A model generated the notes under the pieces. It had not been told where the DNA came from. It did not search any database and worked only from the letters and a program-made list of their open reading frames with translations. The position numbers were made by a program, and so were the translations under genes. This document shows positions 43,692-50,662 of a stretch of 50,802 nucleotides of DNA, in pieces (position 1 is the stretch's first letter; every line of letters begins with the position of its first letter). This stretch comes from an uncultured bacterium (GTDB taxonomy: Bacteria > Verrucomicrobiota > Kiritimatiellia > RFP12 > UBA1067), in assembly GCA_902779075.1 (NCBI GenBank), contig CACZAK010000027.1:1-50802 (forward strand), given 5' to 3'.

Positions 43692-44363
43692 CTACCCCAT
43701 GTCGTTGCCGAGCTTATCCCTAATTATCATCCAGTCATCCATGTTTATGTGCTCATGAACACCCCAAACGAACATGCCTCGACTATAATCGTCGATATTC
43801 ATGACCGCCCCTTCACAAGGGCCGTCCGGCAGAAGTACACGGAGCTGGTCCATAAGCTGAACATTCTTTGAATGCCAGGGATCATCGCCTACTCTCGCAC
43901 GAACCGACTTAATATAACCACCTTGTACAAGCTTTTCACAGGCATCATCAAAATCATTCTCAAACATGACAGGTGAAACATTCCCCGGAAGAAATGCCGC
44001 TACTATTCTATTGAATATCGACGGAGCACCTTTCCCTTTTGTCACTTTTCTGAAAAGTTCACGGCACTTAGCAACTTCATCAGACGGGAATTTCGCACTC
44101 AACCCATCTTTAAGCATGGCAAGCAGGCCGCGATATTTTTCAACCTTTGGACGAGGTGTTGGCCATGCTGTAAAAGCTTGCCCAACTGATGACACCCCAT
44201 TACTTGTATTATAGATCAACCGATCGATAAGGTCATCGCTTGCATCATTGGGATCGCGCCAATTCTCCACTGCGCGCACTTTGTCACAAATATCTTTGTA
44301 CCTATCATGCCAAGTGGGCTCAAGGTCCCTCACTGCACATCTAAAGAGATCCTTCATTTTCAT
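43692..44363 (-). CDS. McrB N-terminal-like protein (no GTPase domain)
   Basis: A 223-residue protein. FNRIVAAFLPGNVSPVMFEN and DDPWHSKNVQLMDQLRVLLP resemble the region that precedes the GTPase in many McrB-like restriction proteins. No Walker A or B is present and the frame ends in TAG, so the motor domain is absent. It could be a stand-alone recognition subunit working with the adjacent NOV-like ATPase, or a truncated McrB. ATG 44363 or 44357 both fit; AAAGGAGA better suits 44357. A/T-rich like the NOV-like gene. Confidence 0.55.
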   Translation of the reverse strand: MKMKDLFRCAVRDLEPTWHDRYKDICDKVRAVENWRDPNDASDDLIDRLIYNTSNGVSSVGQAFTAWPTPRPKVEKYRGLLAMLKDGLSAKFPSDEVAKCRELFRKVTKGKGAPSIFNRIVAAFLPGNVSPVMFENDFDDACEKLVQGGYIKSVRARVGDDPWHSKNVQLMDQLRVLLPDGPCEGAVMNIDDYSRGMFVWGVHEHINMDDWMIIRDKLGNDMG

Positions 44364-44370
44364 TCTCCTT

Positions 44371-44490
44371 TCAGCTTTTGATGAATGTCATTTTCCCGCC
44401 AACACGGTCGACGACAACGGTGAAGTTGGCGAAGAAGTCGTAGCCGATCACGCTTTCGTCCGGCACCTTCTTGATCAATTTGAATTGCAT
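44371..44490 (-). pseudogene. 39-residue aspartyl-protease-like C-terminal fragment
   Basis: ATG 44490 with AAGGAG 8 bases upstream encodes MQFKLIKKVPDESVIGYDFF followed by ANFTVVVDRVGGKMTFIKS. VIGYDFFANFTVVVD resembles the last strands of retropepsin-like aspartyl proteases (GxLGYDFLxxFxVxID). The rest of such a protein is missing. It may still be translated. Confidence 0.45.
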
Positions 44491-44502
44491 TACATCATCT
44501 CC

Positions 44503-44931
44503 TTACCCTATATAACTGGCGCCGTTAGCAAGTATTACAGTATTTTTCGAGTCAGGGAATAGCACCGGCATCAGCTCCGCGTCGGCGGGACAGAAGTCGA
44601 GGGATAGCATCTCGGCGGGGGTATACCAGCCGAGGGCTTCGTGCTCGAGCGCGGTCGGTTCAGCGCCGGGCACGGGCTCGCAGTCGATGAGCGTCAGGTG
44701 GATCGTGCGGTCGGGGTAGGCATGGGTAACGGATGTGCGGACGTGCGCGTTAACGATCTCAAGCGCGATCTCCTCGCGACATTCGCGCGCAAGCGCCTCG
44801 CAGGGCGTCTCGCCGGGTTCGATCTTTCCGCCGATGAACTCCCAGTGCCCGCCCTGCGACTTACCTACAGGCCGCCGCCCGAGAAGATACTTGTCTCCTC
44901 GGCGGATGATGCCGCCTACGACTTCTATGAT
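44503..44931 (-). CDS. Nudix hydrolase (MutT-like) without a canonical start codon
   Basis: The frame reads IEVVGGIIRRGDKYLLGRRP, then HWEFIGGKIEPGETPCEALA and RECREEIALEIV: the Nudix box GX5EX7REUXEEXGU is present except the last Gly is Ala. TVILANGASYIG-stop ends the protein at about 143 residues, normal for the family. No ATG, GTG or TTG lies in frame between the upstream TGA and the conserved core; candidates are ATC 44931 or ATA 44928, preceded by GGAAG. A promoter (44958-44963) is in place. Either a rare start codon is used or a start ATG has mutated. Expected role: hydrolysis of nucleoside diphosphate derivatives such as oxidised dNTPs. Confidence 0.75.
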   Translation of the reverse strand: MIEVVGGIIRRGDKYLLGRRPVGKSQGGHWEFIGGKIEPGETPCEALARECREEIALEIVNAHVRTSVTHAYPDRTIHLTLIDCEPVPGAEPTALEHEALGWYTPAEMLSLDFCPADAELMPVLFPDSKNTVILANGASYIG

Positions 44932-44957
44932 TTTATCTTCCGTGGTTTGACGCCTTC

Positions 44958-44963
44958 ATTATA
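44958..44963 (-). promoter_or_regulatory. -10 element of the Nudix gene
   Basis: Minus strand ATATGGTATAATG, an extended -10 (TGG, TATAAT) about 27 bases upstream of the candidate start codons. It may drive the co-oriented block down to recD. Confidence 0.55.
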
Positions 44964-44982
44964 CCATATTCCCAAAGGGAAC

Positions 44983-45792
44983 TTAGCCACCTCGTTCCTC
45001 TGGCGTGATCCGATAGGCGCGCCGGCCATTCAACGACCGACAGAGGTCAAGTATGAGGTCGTAGCCCGCTTTAGCATCCTCCACGCACACATACTCGTCC
45101 ACGCCATGCGGATTATAGCCGCCGTTCGCGATGTCGCAGCAGCAAAGGTCGCATTTCATCATGAGCTTGCAGACGTCCGTGTTTGCCTGATGGTCAAGAA
45201 CCTCCACCCCATGCTTTTCATACACCTCCTTGAGCACTGTATTATAGAATTTCTTCGAATACATCTTCGCGTTATTCTTGCGCCATTCGCTTGCCGTACG
45301 CACCCGCCCCCAGCAGTCCATCGTGATGAGCAGCGAAACGTCTTTGAGGAAACTGTAGTCCATCTTATCGGAACCGACCAGGCCGACCTCCTCCTGGACG
45401 AAAAACACGGCTTTGCACTTCGGCAACGCGTCCATAATCGCCAGCGCCAGCGCGACCCCGGCCTTGTCGTCCCCGCCGATTCCAAAACCTTCGACGTACA
45501 ACTCGGTATTCCCCTCCGCGTTCTTCCGTTCCTTCACGGGCAACCGCTCATTCCGGTACACGTACTCAAGCTGTGGGCCCTGCATCGTGTCCATGTGGTT
45601 GACGAAGCAAGGAACGTACTCCCCCTTCCCAATCCTTCCCTTGGTCAGGTACACGTTCCCCGCCTTGCCCACCGTCACCGTGATCGCGCGCTTTTTCGCG
45701 AATCCCAAAATGAAATCGCGAACCCGTTCCTCCCGATACGACACCGACGGGATCGACAGCACCCTTTTCAGGAAATTCTTGTCAAACTTCAT
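44983..45792 (-). CDS. M20/M42-like zinc peptidase, copy B
   Basis: 269 residues, same length as the copy at 26471-27280, with all presumed metal ligands kept (NHMDT, GIGGDDKAG, VQEEVGLVGS, DCWGR, NPHGVDE). Differences include N158M next to the D159 ligand, P202Q, G223A and ALDE to GVDE. It follows the three-module Cys-rich gene by 12 bases, as in copy A. Both copies look intact, so both may be active; the different changes near the metal site could tune substrate choice. Confidence 0.82.
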   Translation of the reverse strand: MKFDKNFLKRVLSIPSVSYREERVRDFILGFAKKRAITVTVGKAGNVYLTKGRIGKGEYVPCFVNHMDTMQGPQLEYVYRNERLPVKERKNAEGNTELYVEGFGIGGDDKAGVALALAIMDALPKCKAVFFVQEEVGLVGSDKMDYSFLKDVSLLITMDCWGRVRTASEWRKNNAKMYSKKFYNTVLKEVYEKHGVEVLDHQANTDVCKLMMKCDLCCCDIANGGYNPHGVDEYVCVEDAKAGYDLILDLCRSLNGRRAYRITPEERGG

Positions 45793-45804
45793 ACTCGTAT
45801 TTCC

Positions 45805-46062
45805 TCACTTCTCATACTTGCCGGTCGGGCTGTGGATGCAGCCGGAGCCGTTGGAGGTGGAGCCGCACCAGATGCACTTGTTGCCGCCGGGGCCGTGGCG
45901 GTGCTTGCGCGTGGGGGAGTGGATGCACCCCGAGCCGTAGCTCGACGAGCCGCACCATTCGCAGTGCTTCTCATCGTCGCGGTGCTCATGCTTCCGCGTG
46001 GGTGAATGGATGCAGCCCGAGCCGTAGCTCGTGCTTCCGCAGTATCTGCATTTCGTACTCAT
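45805..46062 (-). CDS. Three-module Cys-rich (zinc-ribbon-like) small protein
   Basis: ATG 46062 with GGAGGAA upstream gives 85 residues made of three tandem modules of 27-30 residues: KCRYCGSTSYGSGCIHSPTR, HCEWCGSSSYGSGCIHSPTR and KCIWCGSTSNGSGCIHSPTG, each followed by a His/Lys/Asp-rich linker. Each module has CxxC, then C-x-H, suited to bind one zinc ion. The copy at 27293-27376 has one module. Function unknown; it is always placed before the peptidase here. Confidence 0.75.
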   Translation of the reverse strand: MSTKCRYCGSTSYGSGCIHSPTRKHEHRDDEKHCEWCGSSSYGSGCIHSPTRKHRHGPGGNKCIWCGSTSNGSGCIHSPTGKYEK

Positions 46063-46091
46063 TCGTTTTCCTCCAAGAATGTTTCGGCGAC

Positions 46092-46097
46092 AGTATA
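46092..46097 (-). promoter_or_regulatory. -10 element of the Cys-module/peptidase unit, copy B
   Basis: Minus-strand TTTTTGCTATACTG, identical to the site at 27406-27411. Confidence 0.6.
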
Positions 46098-46202
46098 GCA
46101 AAAATCGGCTGGTTCATGGGGAGGTTTTCTGTCATTCATTCTCTTCTCCTTTCAGTTTCGCTTATGTGGGTATACATCACACATGTACTTTTACATGGTC
46201 GC

Positions 46203-46376
46203 CTATCCGAGAATTGCCGACAAAGTCGTAATGCCGTAACGCAACTTCAGTTGCGTCCGCACCTTTTCCAGCGTCTTCTTCTCGATCTGCCGCACCCGCT
46301 CGCGTGAGATCCCCAACAATTCAGCGGTTTCACTCAGCGTGTGCGTCACGCCATATCCAGTCTTTCGTTCATCCAT
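46203..46376 (-). CDS. Stand-alone sigma-70 region-4-like DNA-binding protein, copy B
   Basis: 57 residues (MDERKTGYGVTHTLSETAEL...), same helix-turn-helix ISRERVRQIEKK as copy A, differing at about six positions (for example KKTLEK, VRTQL, LSAILG). GGAAG precedes ATG 46376. No region 2. The region between it and the Cys-module promoter (46105-46200) shows no gene, whereas copy A has a 79-residue gene there. Confidence 0.72.
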   Translation of the reverse strand: MDERKTGYGVTHTLSETAELLGISRERVRQIEKKTLEKVRTQLKLRYGITTLSAILG

Positions 46377-46511
46377 TTCTTCACTTCCTTTCTCGGACAA
46401 TTTTCACAACCCTCAAAAGCAATAAACGTACCAAATGCGACAAGCTTGCATCTGCACAAAAAAATGCGCCCTTTTTGTCCGCGCACCATAGCAGGATTCT
46501 GACTGGGGTGA

Positions 46512-46640
46512 ACCGAGCGCGACGCACGGTAGGGCGCGATCACCGAACGCATCGCGCGGTAGGGCGCGATCACCGAGCGCGCCGTAATTGCAGGCCGCCC
46601 GGTGGTCGGCCCCTACCGCCACCATAAACGCCATGCGGGA
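46512..46640. repeat. Dispersed CACCGAGCGCGCC repeat, copy 3, with 30-base tandem array
   Basis: Two 30-base units (46512-46541 and 46542-46571, each starting ACCGA and ending GGGCGCGATC) run into a full copy of the dispersed element (46571-46635) with tail ACCATAAACGCCATG. Only this copy has the tandem extension. Confidence 0.8.
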
Positions 46641-46642
46641 AA

Positions 46643-47287
46643 TCATAGCATGCGTATAAAAGCTTCGCGACTTGACATAGCCTCTTCCAACTTCCCAGTC
46701 CTACAGAGCGAGACATAAAACGCCGCAGCAGCAGCCTGGCAGTTGATCTGTCTGTTCGGATTGAACTCGATGTCAGTGAATGCGTCGAATTCCCTCAGCT
46801 CCTCGGCCAGCTTCGAATTGGCGAGCAGCGCCTTGATGTAGAGATGATAGAAGAATGCCGTCTTCGGCTCGAGATCCCACCGGACTCCATCAAGTTCGAA
46901 GGCGAGAAGGCGATGTCCGGCGGACGCTTCCTGGACATGGTGGCGGACTTCACGCGAATCGTGGGAGTAGAGTTCCGGGAACGGGCCAACCCCGCCGTCA
47001 AACACCTTGCTTGCCTGAAACACAGACTCCACGGAGCACTCAGCTCCGCCGTGTGGGAACTTCAGGTTGAAGGCGCTCAAACTCACGCCGAGCGGCTGCA
47101 GCGACTTGCTCGAAATCTCAAGCACCTTCGCCGACGGATCGATCCCGTGGATGGCGTCGTGCATGGCAACGACGTTTTTCTGCTTCTGCGGAAAAGCGAA
47201 CCCGGGATGCCATGTGAACTCCGGAGACTCCACGGTCCTGTATCCAACATATCTCTCCAACGGTCTGTAACAAGGTCTTTTCGCCAT
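46643..47287 (-). CDS. Family-unknown 214-residue protein (full-length relative of the chimera's C-half)
   Basis: AAAGG before ATG 47287 supports the start. Blocks YRTVESPEFTWHPGFAFPQK, KVLEISSKSLQPLGVSLSAF, ECSVESVFQASKVFDGGVGP and FTDIEFNPNRQINCQAAAAA are laid out like a widespread uncharacterised bacterial family that I recall as DUF6977 (name not verified). No export signal. The Gln/Asn/Ser-rich conserved motifs suggest an enzyme. It lies just downstream of a RapZ-C-like pseudogene, and the two are fused by deletion in the other cassette. Confidence 0.65.
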   Translation of the reverse strand: MAKRPCYRPLERYVGYRTVESPEFTWHPGFAFPQKQKNVVAMHDAIHGIDPSAKVLEISSKSLQPLGVSLSAFNLKFPHGGAECSVESVFQASKVFDGGVGPFPELYSHDSREVRHHVQEASAGHRLLAFELDGVRWDLEPKTAFFYHLYIKALLANSKLAEELREFDAFTDIEFNPNRQINCQAAAAAFYVSLCRTGKLEEAMSSREAFIRML

Positions 47288-47341
47288 ACTGTTTTCCTTT
47301 CTTTTGTTGTTTGTTCTAGTTGCCTCTGTTACTAATAAACA

Positions 47342-47767
47342 TCAATGTGTCATATTTCTTTCACACCAATGTTGCCTAGCCGTATGTTTCACCTCAATCT
47401 CGATGCCGGGCGTCCCCGCGAGGCGTTCGGCAAAGCGTTCGGCCATGTACACGGACCGATGGTGTCCGCCGTAACATCCGAACGCCACCTACAGGTAGTC
47501 GCGGCCATCCACAAGAAATGCGTCAATCGACTGGCGCACAAGCGCCTCGGCTGCATCGAGGAAACGGTCGATCTGTACCTTGTGCCGCTCAAAGAAATCA
47601 ACTACCGGCTTGTCGAGGCCGGAAAAGTTCTTCAACGCCGCAATACCGTGCGGATCCGGTAACGACCGGCAGTCGAATACGAACCCACCCCAGTAGTCGT
47701 CGTCCGGATCGTCCGGTATCCCTCTCGGATAGGAAAACGAAACAACAGATAGATTCAGTTTTTTCAT
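47342..47767 (-). pseudogene. RapZ C-terminal-domain-like gene interrupted by an amber codon
   Basis: From ATG 47767 the frame reads MKKLNLSVVSFSYPRGIPDD, then FVFDCRSLPDPHGIAALKNF, and up to DYL, then TAG (47489-47491), then VAFGCYGGHHRSVYMAERFA, ending HTARQHWCERNMTH-stop. The layout matches the RNA-binding C-terminal domain of RapZ (R-x-L-P-x-P, GC-x-GG-x-HRS). The chimera at 25853-26470 has CAG (Gln) at the TAG position, so one C-to-T change broke this copy. TAG is used as a normal stop elsewhere in the window (genes at 552 and 9228), so recoding is unlikely. Confidence 0.75.
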
Positions 47768-47797
47768 TATGAACACACCTTCACTCATGGCATCCTT

Positions 47798-47803
47798 ATT
47801 ATA
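47798..47803 (-). promoter_or_regulatory. -10 element of the RapZ-C-like/family-unknown unit
   Basis: Minus-strand GGGTTTTGTATAATAAGG about 31 bases upstream of ATG 47767. The -35 is weak. Confidence 0.45.
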
Positions 47804-47915
47804 CAAAACCCTCCGGACAATTTCACTCAACATTCGCGCTTTCGCCGAAACGCCAGATACGAAAGAACGTCTCAACTCCCCCACTAGCATCCCGTCGACA
47901 TGTGAAAAAACTCCC

Positions 47916-48698
47916 CTATATCAATCGGTAATATGAGCTAATGAGCGACAGCAGTTCGTCTGGCGTTCGTTGAGGGAAGTTCGCATCGGCAAGAGACTGC
48001 AAAATGCCTTCCCATGCCGGATTCGTATGTACGTAAGTGTCTAGAAACTGTCGTAAGTCAATAGCGATGGGCTCCACAAGCTCACAAGTCTTTGTTTCGT
48101 CAAGCAAGTACGCCAGATGGAAAACGTCATTACGGTGCTTTTTGATGTCACGGTCGCGAACTATCTTTCCGTCGCGTCTGTCCGACATGAGGTTCAGATG
48201 AGCTTTTGCCTTAAGCGGAAGCAATCCATCCGGCGTGACTGCAGGTAATCCAGACACCGTAATGTCGCGATGCTGAAGAATCAGATTGTAGTATGCATCT
48301 TCCAACAAGACAGCAGACAATGAAGACAGTCCGTCACCGGGTTCGATCGGAACTACTGTCTGACCTTCGGGAATACGTACGATATCAGGTCGCGACAAAA
48401 GTTCAATCATGAACGGGTACCCTGGTACTTTAGGTTCTACGAACCTAAAAGCGACCTTCTTACCGTCTGCACGTTGCCATTTCACATATCCGCCGTCATG
48501 AAGATACTGCCAGAGCCGTTCATAAAAGACCTGGCTTGCAACCTCAATGACGAGGACAATGTCGATGTCCTTCGTTTGCCGGAATTCCAGTTCCGCCTCG
48601 TCAAGCCACTGTGAGCACGCAGCACCGCCGATGACAGCAAAATGCTCCGCATAGTCCTTGAAGAATTCGGCAAAGCCATTCATCCCTTCGACTTTCAT
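47916..48698 (-). CDS. AbiEii-like nucleotidyltransferase toxin
   Basis: A 260-residue protein with the nucleotidyltransferase signature FAVIGGAACSQW (G24-G25) and KDIDIVLVI (D44, D46), and a later YYNLILQHRD helix region. The layout fits type IV AbiE-family toxins, which in known cases act as nucleotidyltransferases that block growth during phage infection. The ATG overlaps the stop of the upstream gene (ATGA), giving coupled translation. A/T-richer than neighbours, in line with transfer. Confidence 0.72.
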   Translation of the reverse strand: MKVEGMNGFAEFFKDYAEHFAVIGGAACSQWLDEAELEFRQTKDIDIVLVIEVASQVFYERLWQYLHDGGYVKWQRADGKKVAFRFVEPKVPGYPFMIELLSRPDIVRIPEGQTVVPIEPGDGLSSLSAVLLEDAYYNLILQHRDITVSGLPAVTPDGLLPLKAKAHLNLMSDRRDGKIVRDRDIKKHRNDVFHLAYLLDETKTCELVEPIAIDLRQFLDTYVHTNPAWEGILQSLADANFPQRTPDELLSLISSYYRLI

Positions 48699-49636
48699 CT
48701 CACATCCTCCATCATATCCTCGAGCGCCCCTTCAATTCTGGGATCGGCGACGTCTTTAAGTGAAAGAAACAATGAATACCGATCGACATTGCCCGAACCG
48801 GTGATTCGCGGCGGATAATGCCATATCTGCAATTCGCTCTTGGCATCGTCTCGGGAATCGGCAATGGAACACACGCTTGGATCACCTGCCTGGCTCCCAT
48901 CCACGGCAAAGACCTTGCGTACAGGTGCGGACATCAAGGTTCTTTCAGCCAACGCACTAAGGCCAGCCGTTTCTACTCCTTTGGGAATCAATCGGTTCAG
49001 AAGAGATTTTTTGACGGGCGAACGGAACATGGTTCTGACATGTCCCCACAGATTTTTACCACGCAAAGAGAACTGTAGCACCTTCGGACGCGCCCCAACG
49101 ACCTCTGCAATGCCAGTCGCAGCCAGTTCGCCCGCCACCTTTGTCAATGTAGTTCCCGAATAACCAAGAATCTCCGCAACCTTGGCAAGTGGAAGATTTT
49201 CCACATCGCCTTTAACCAGTTGTCTGATGACAAGCGCCTGAGCGGCATAGCTCACTACTTTAGAGTTCATGTACGGACGCGGCGCCCACTCCTTGACATC
49301 CATGATCGGCGGTAAAAAAAACTGATTGCCTGGCACGACGAATCCCGTCATGCAGCGAAGAAAGGCGTTTCGTCTGCTGCCGGTAATGGACTCAAACACA
49401 AAAACTACGGGCATGGAGATCCGCTCTCCAATCTGAGAAGCGTGGCGCGCGTATTCGTGAGGGGACATCGCATCACGCTCGACAACTGCAAACGCGATTT
49501 CGCGACCAAACAATTTCGTTGAAAATACGGGAAAACGCCTGAGATACATTGGGCCTATCACAGGGCATGCCGAAAGCACGATGCCATCGCCAAAAACCTT
49601 TGACAGGTATTCTTCTAGTCGCTTCGCCAGTTTCAT
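48695..49636 (-). CDS. AbiEi-like antitoxin / transcriptional autoregulator
   Basis: A 313-residue protein. The middle segment (VSYAAQALVIRQLVKGDVEN, then LAKVAEILGYSGTTLTKVAG) is a winged helix-turn-helix like that of AbiEi-type antitoxins; N- and C-terminal parts are not recognised. GAGGT lies 7 bases upstream of ATG 49636. The gene precedes the nucleotidyltransferase with a 4-base overlap, the usual antitoxin-toxin order. The palindrome at 49652-49680 is the probable binding site for self-repression. Confidence 0.68.
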   Translation of the reverse strand: MKLAKRLEEYLSKVFGDGIVLSACPVIGPMYLRRFPVFSTKLFGREIAFAVVERDAMSPHEYARHASQIGERISMPVVFVFESITGSRRNAFLRCMTGFVVPGNQFFLPPIMDVKEWAPRPYMNSKVVSYAAQALVIRQLVKGDVENLPLAKVAEILGYSGTTLTKVAGELAATGIAEVVGARPKVLQFSLRGKNLWGHVRTMFRSPVKKSLLNRLIPKGVETAGLSALAERTLMSAPVRKVFAVDGSQAGDPSVCSIADSRDDAKSELQIWHYPPRITGSGNVDRYSLFLSLKDVADPRIEGALEDMMEDVR

Positions 49637-49651
49637 TTTTAAACCTCGCCA

Positions 49652-49682
49652 GTATTATACACCGGCTTAGCTTATAATACAA
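49652..49682 (-). promoter_or_regulatory. Promoter and palindromic operator of the AbiE-like pair
   Basis: Minus strand: TTGTAT (49677-49682), 17 bases, TATAAT (49654-49659). GTATTATA (49652-49659) and TATAATAC (49673-49680) are perfect inverted repeats with a 13-base spacer, covering the -10 box and most of the -35 box, so a bound dimer would block RNA polymerase. Confidence 0.75.
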
Positions 49683-49828
49683 GTCAGAATGATTATCAAA
49701 TGCTTCAAGGGGACGCCGACAACACCCACGGCGTCCATCTGACGGATCGCCTCCGCGAGCACCAGCGACTTCCACCCGTGCCACTTCTCGCATACATAGA
49801 TCAAATCGGAGATTGTTGCCGACGCCAT
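49667..49828 (-). pseudogene. Gene fragment upstream of the AbiE-like pair
   Basis: A 53-codon frame from ATG 49828: MASATISDLIYVCEKWHGWK, then SLVLAEAIRQMDAVGVVGVP, then a different, A/T-rich tail ending inside the AbiE operator. The first 40 codons are G/C-rich and gene-like. It is probably a host gene fragment cut by arrival of the toxin-antitoxin module. Family not recognised. Confidence 0.4.
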
Positions 49829-49852
49829 TCGCGAGTTGAGTGAAAATTTGTG

Positions 49853-49871
49853 GAAGTATTTGATATACTTC
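49853..49871 (+). promoter_or_regulatory. Promoter of the sigma-like gene with overlapping palindrome
   Basis: Plus strand TTTGATATACT is an extended -10 (TATACT at 49864-49869). GAAGTAT (49853-49859) and ATACTTC (49865-49871) form a perfect 7-base palindrome with a five-base spacer that covers it, a probable operator. Confidence 0.6.
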
Positions 49872-49908
49872 CTGTGTTGTGAATAAAAAAATGAAAGGAA
49901 GAATGAAA

Positions 49909-50628
49909 ATGAATGCCCCCACCATCAATGAATTCAAAAAGATTCGTAAGTTTTTCGACTCTTGTACGAATAGTGATTGTACACGCAATCGTCAACCCCG
50001 CAAAAGGATCAGCATGAAGTTCGACACCACCGCCATCATTCCCTTCCCCACCTCGGACGTCTGGGGGACTTTCTACACGAAGTTCCGGAAGCCGATCATC
50101 AACATGCTCAACGGCGGTTACTGTCTCGCCGACCGCGAGGACGCCGTGGAGGCGTCGTTCCACAAGCTTATGCACAAGAAGGATGTTTCCGCATACGGCG
50201 AAAACATGCCCCAGACAGAATCTGACTGGTTCTGGTCGCTTTATTGGCAGGCTCGCGCCTACCTTTCGCATCTCAACGACAGGGCAGAAGTCCACGCGAA
50301 ATATGTCGAGCGCACCGCAAAGGCACTTGAAGGCGTGTTTGCATGCGGACACCAGGGCGAGGCGCTTGACCGCGAGATTATCGGGCGCGCCCTCGTGCGT
50401 GCGCTTGAGACGCTGAAGGCGGAACAGGACATCTCGCGCCGGAACCTTGAAATCTACGTTTGCCGCAAGAAGTATGACATGCCGGCAAAGGAGGTTGCGG
50501 CGAAATACGACATCACGGCGAACAACGTGGACCAGATAGTCAGCCGTGTCAAGGCGCTTGTCGAAAAGCACGGCCCTCGCCATTTCGAGGCGGCACTCCG
50601 CCGCGAGGGACATGGCTTCGCCGCATAA
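49909..50628 (+). CDS. Sigma-factor-like DNA-binding protein
   Basis: The only confident plus-strand gene. ATG 49909 has AAGGAAG about 7 bases upstream; ATG 50014 (AAAGGATC upstream) is an alternative that removes a Lys/Arg/Cys-rich N-terminus. From 50014 the protein has a region-2-like helical part (WGTFYTKFRKPIINMLNGGY, DREDAVEASFHKLM, WSLYWQARAYLSHLNDRAEV) and a C-terminal helix-turn-helix (YVCRKKYDMPAKEVAAKYDI then TANNVDQIVSRVKALVEKHG), arranged like an ECF or other small sigma-70 factor. No anti-sigma gene is visible in the window. Targets are unknown. Confidence 0.65.
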   Translation: MNAPTINEFKKIRKFFDSCTNSDCTRNRQPRKRISMKFDTTAIIPFPTSDVWGTFYTKFRKPIINMLNGGYCLADREDAVEASFHKLMHKKDVSAYGENMPQTESDWFWSLYWQARAYLSHLNDRAEVHAKYVERTAKALEGVFACGHQGEALDREIIGRALVRALETLKAEQDISRRNLEIYVCRKKYDMPAKEVAAKYDITANNVDQIVSRVKALVEKHGPRHFEAALRREGHGFAA

Positions 50629-50638
50629 GGCCTCCTTC

Positions 50639-50662
50639 GGGCGGCATCTTTCGATGTCGCCC
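50639..50662 (+). terminator. Hairpin after the sigma-like gene
   Basis: GGGCGGCATC and GATGTCGCCC pair with a four-base loop (one G-T pair), 10 bases after the stop codon. Only a weak U-stretch follows. Confidence 0.5.

Noticed and set aside
44641..46005. 454-codon plus-strand frame over the Nudix and peptidase genes
   Set aside because: Antisense to two genes with clear catalytic motifs; the same kind of shadow also appears over peptidase copy A.
46512..46571. CRISPR array
   Set aside because: The 30-base units are directly adjacent without unique spacers, number only two to three, and no cas gene is present.
47489..47491. TAG read as glutamine as an alternative genetic code
   Set aside because: Genes at 552 and 9228 end in TAG at the expected C-terminus, and the McrB-like gene also ends in TAG. 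Reading through would add unrelated tails.
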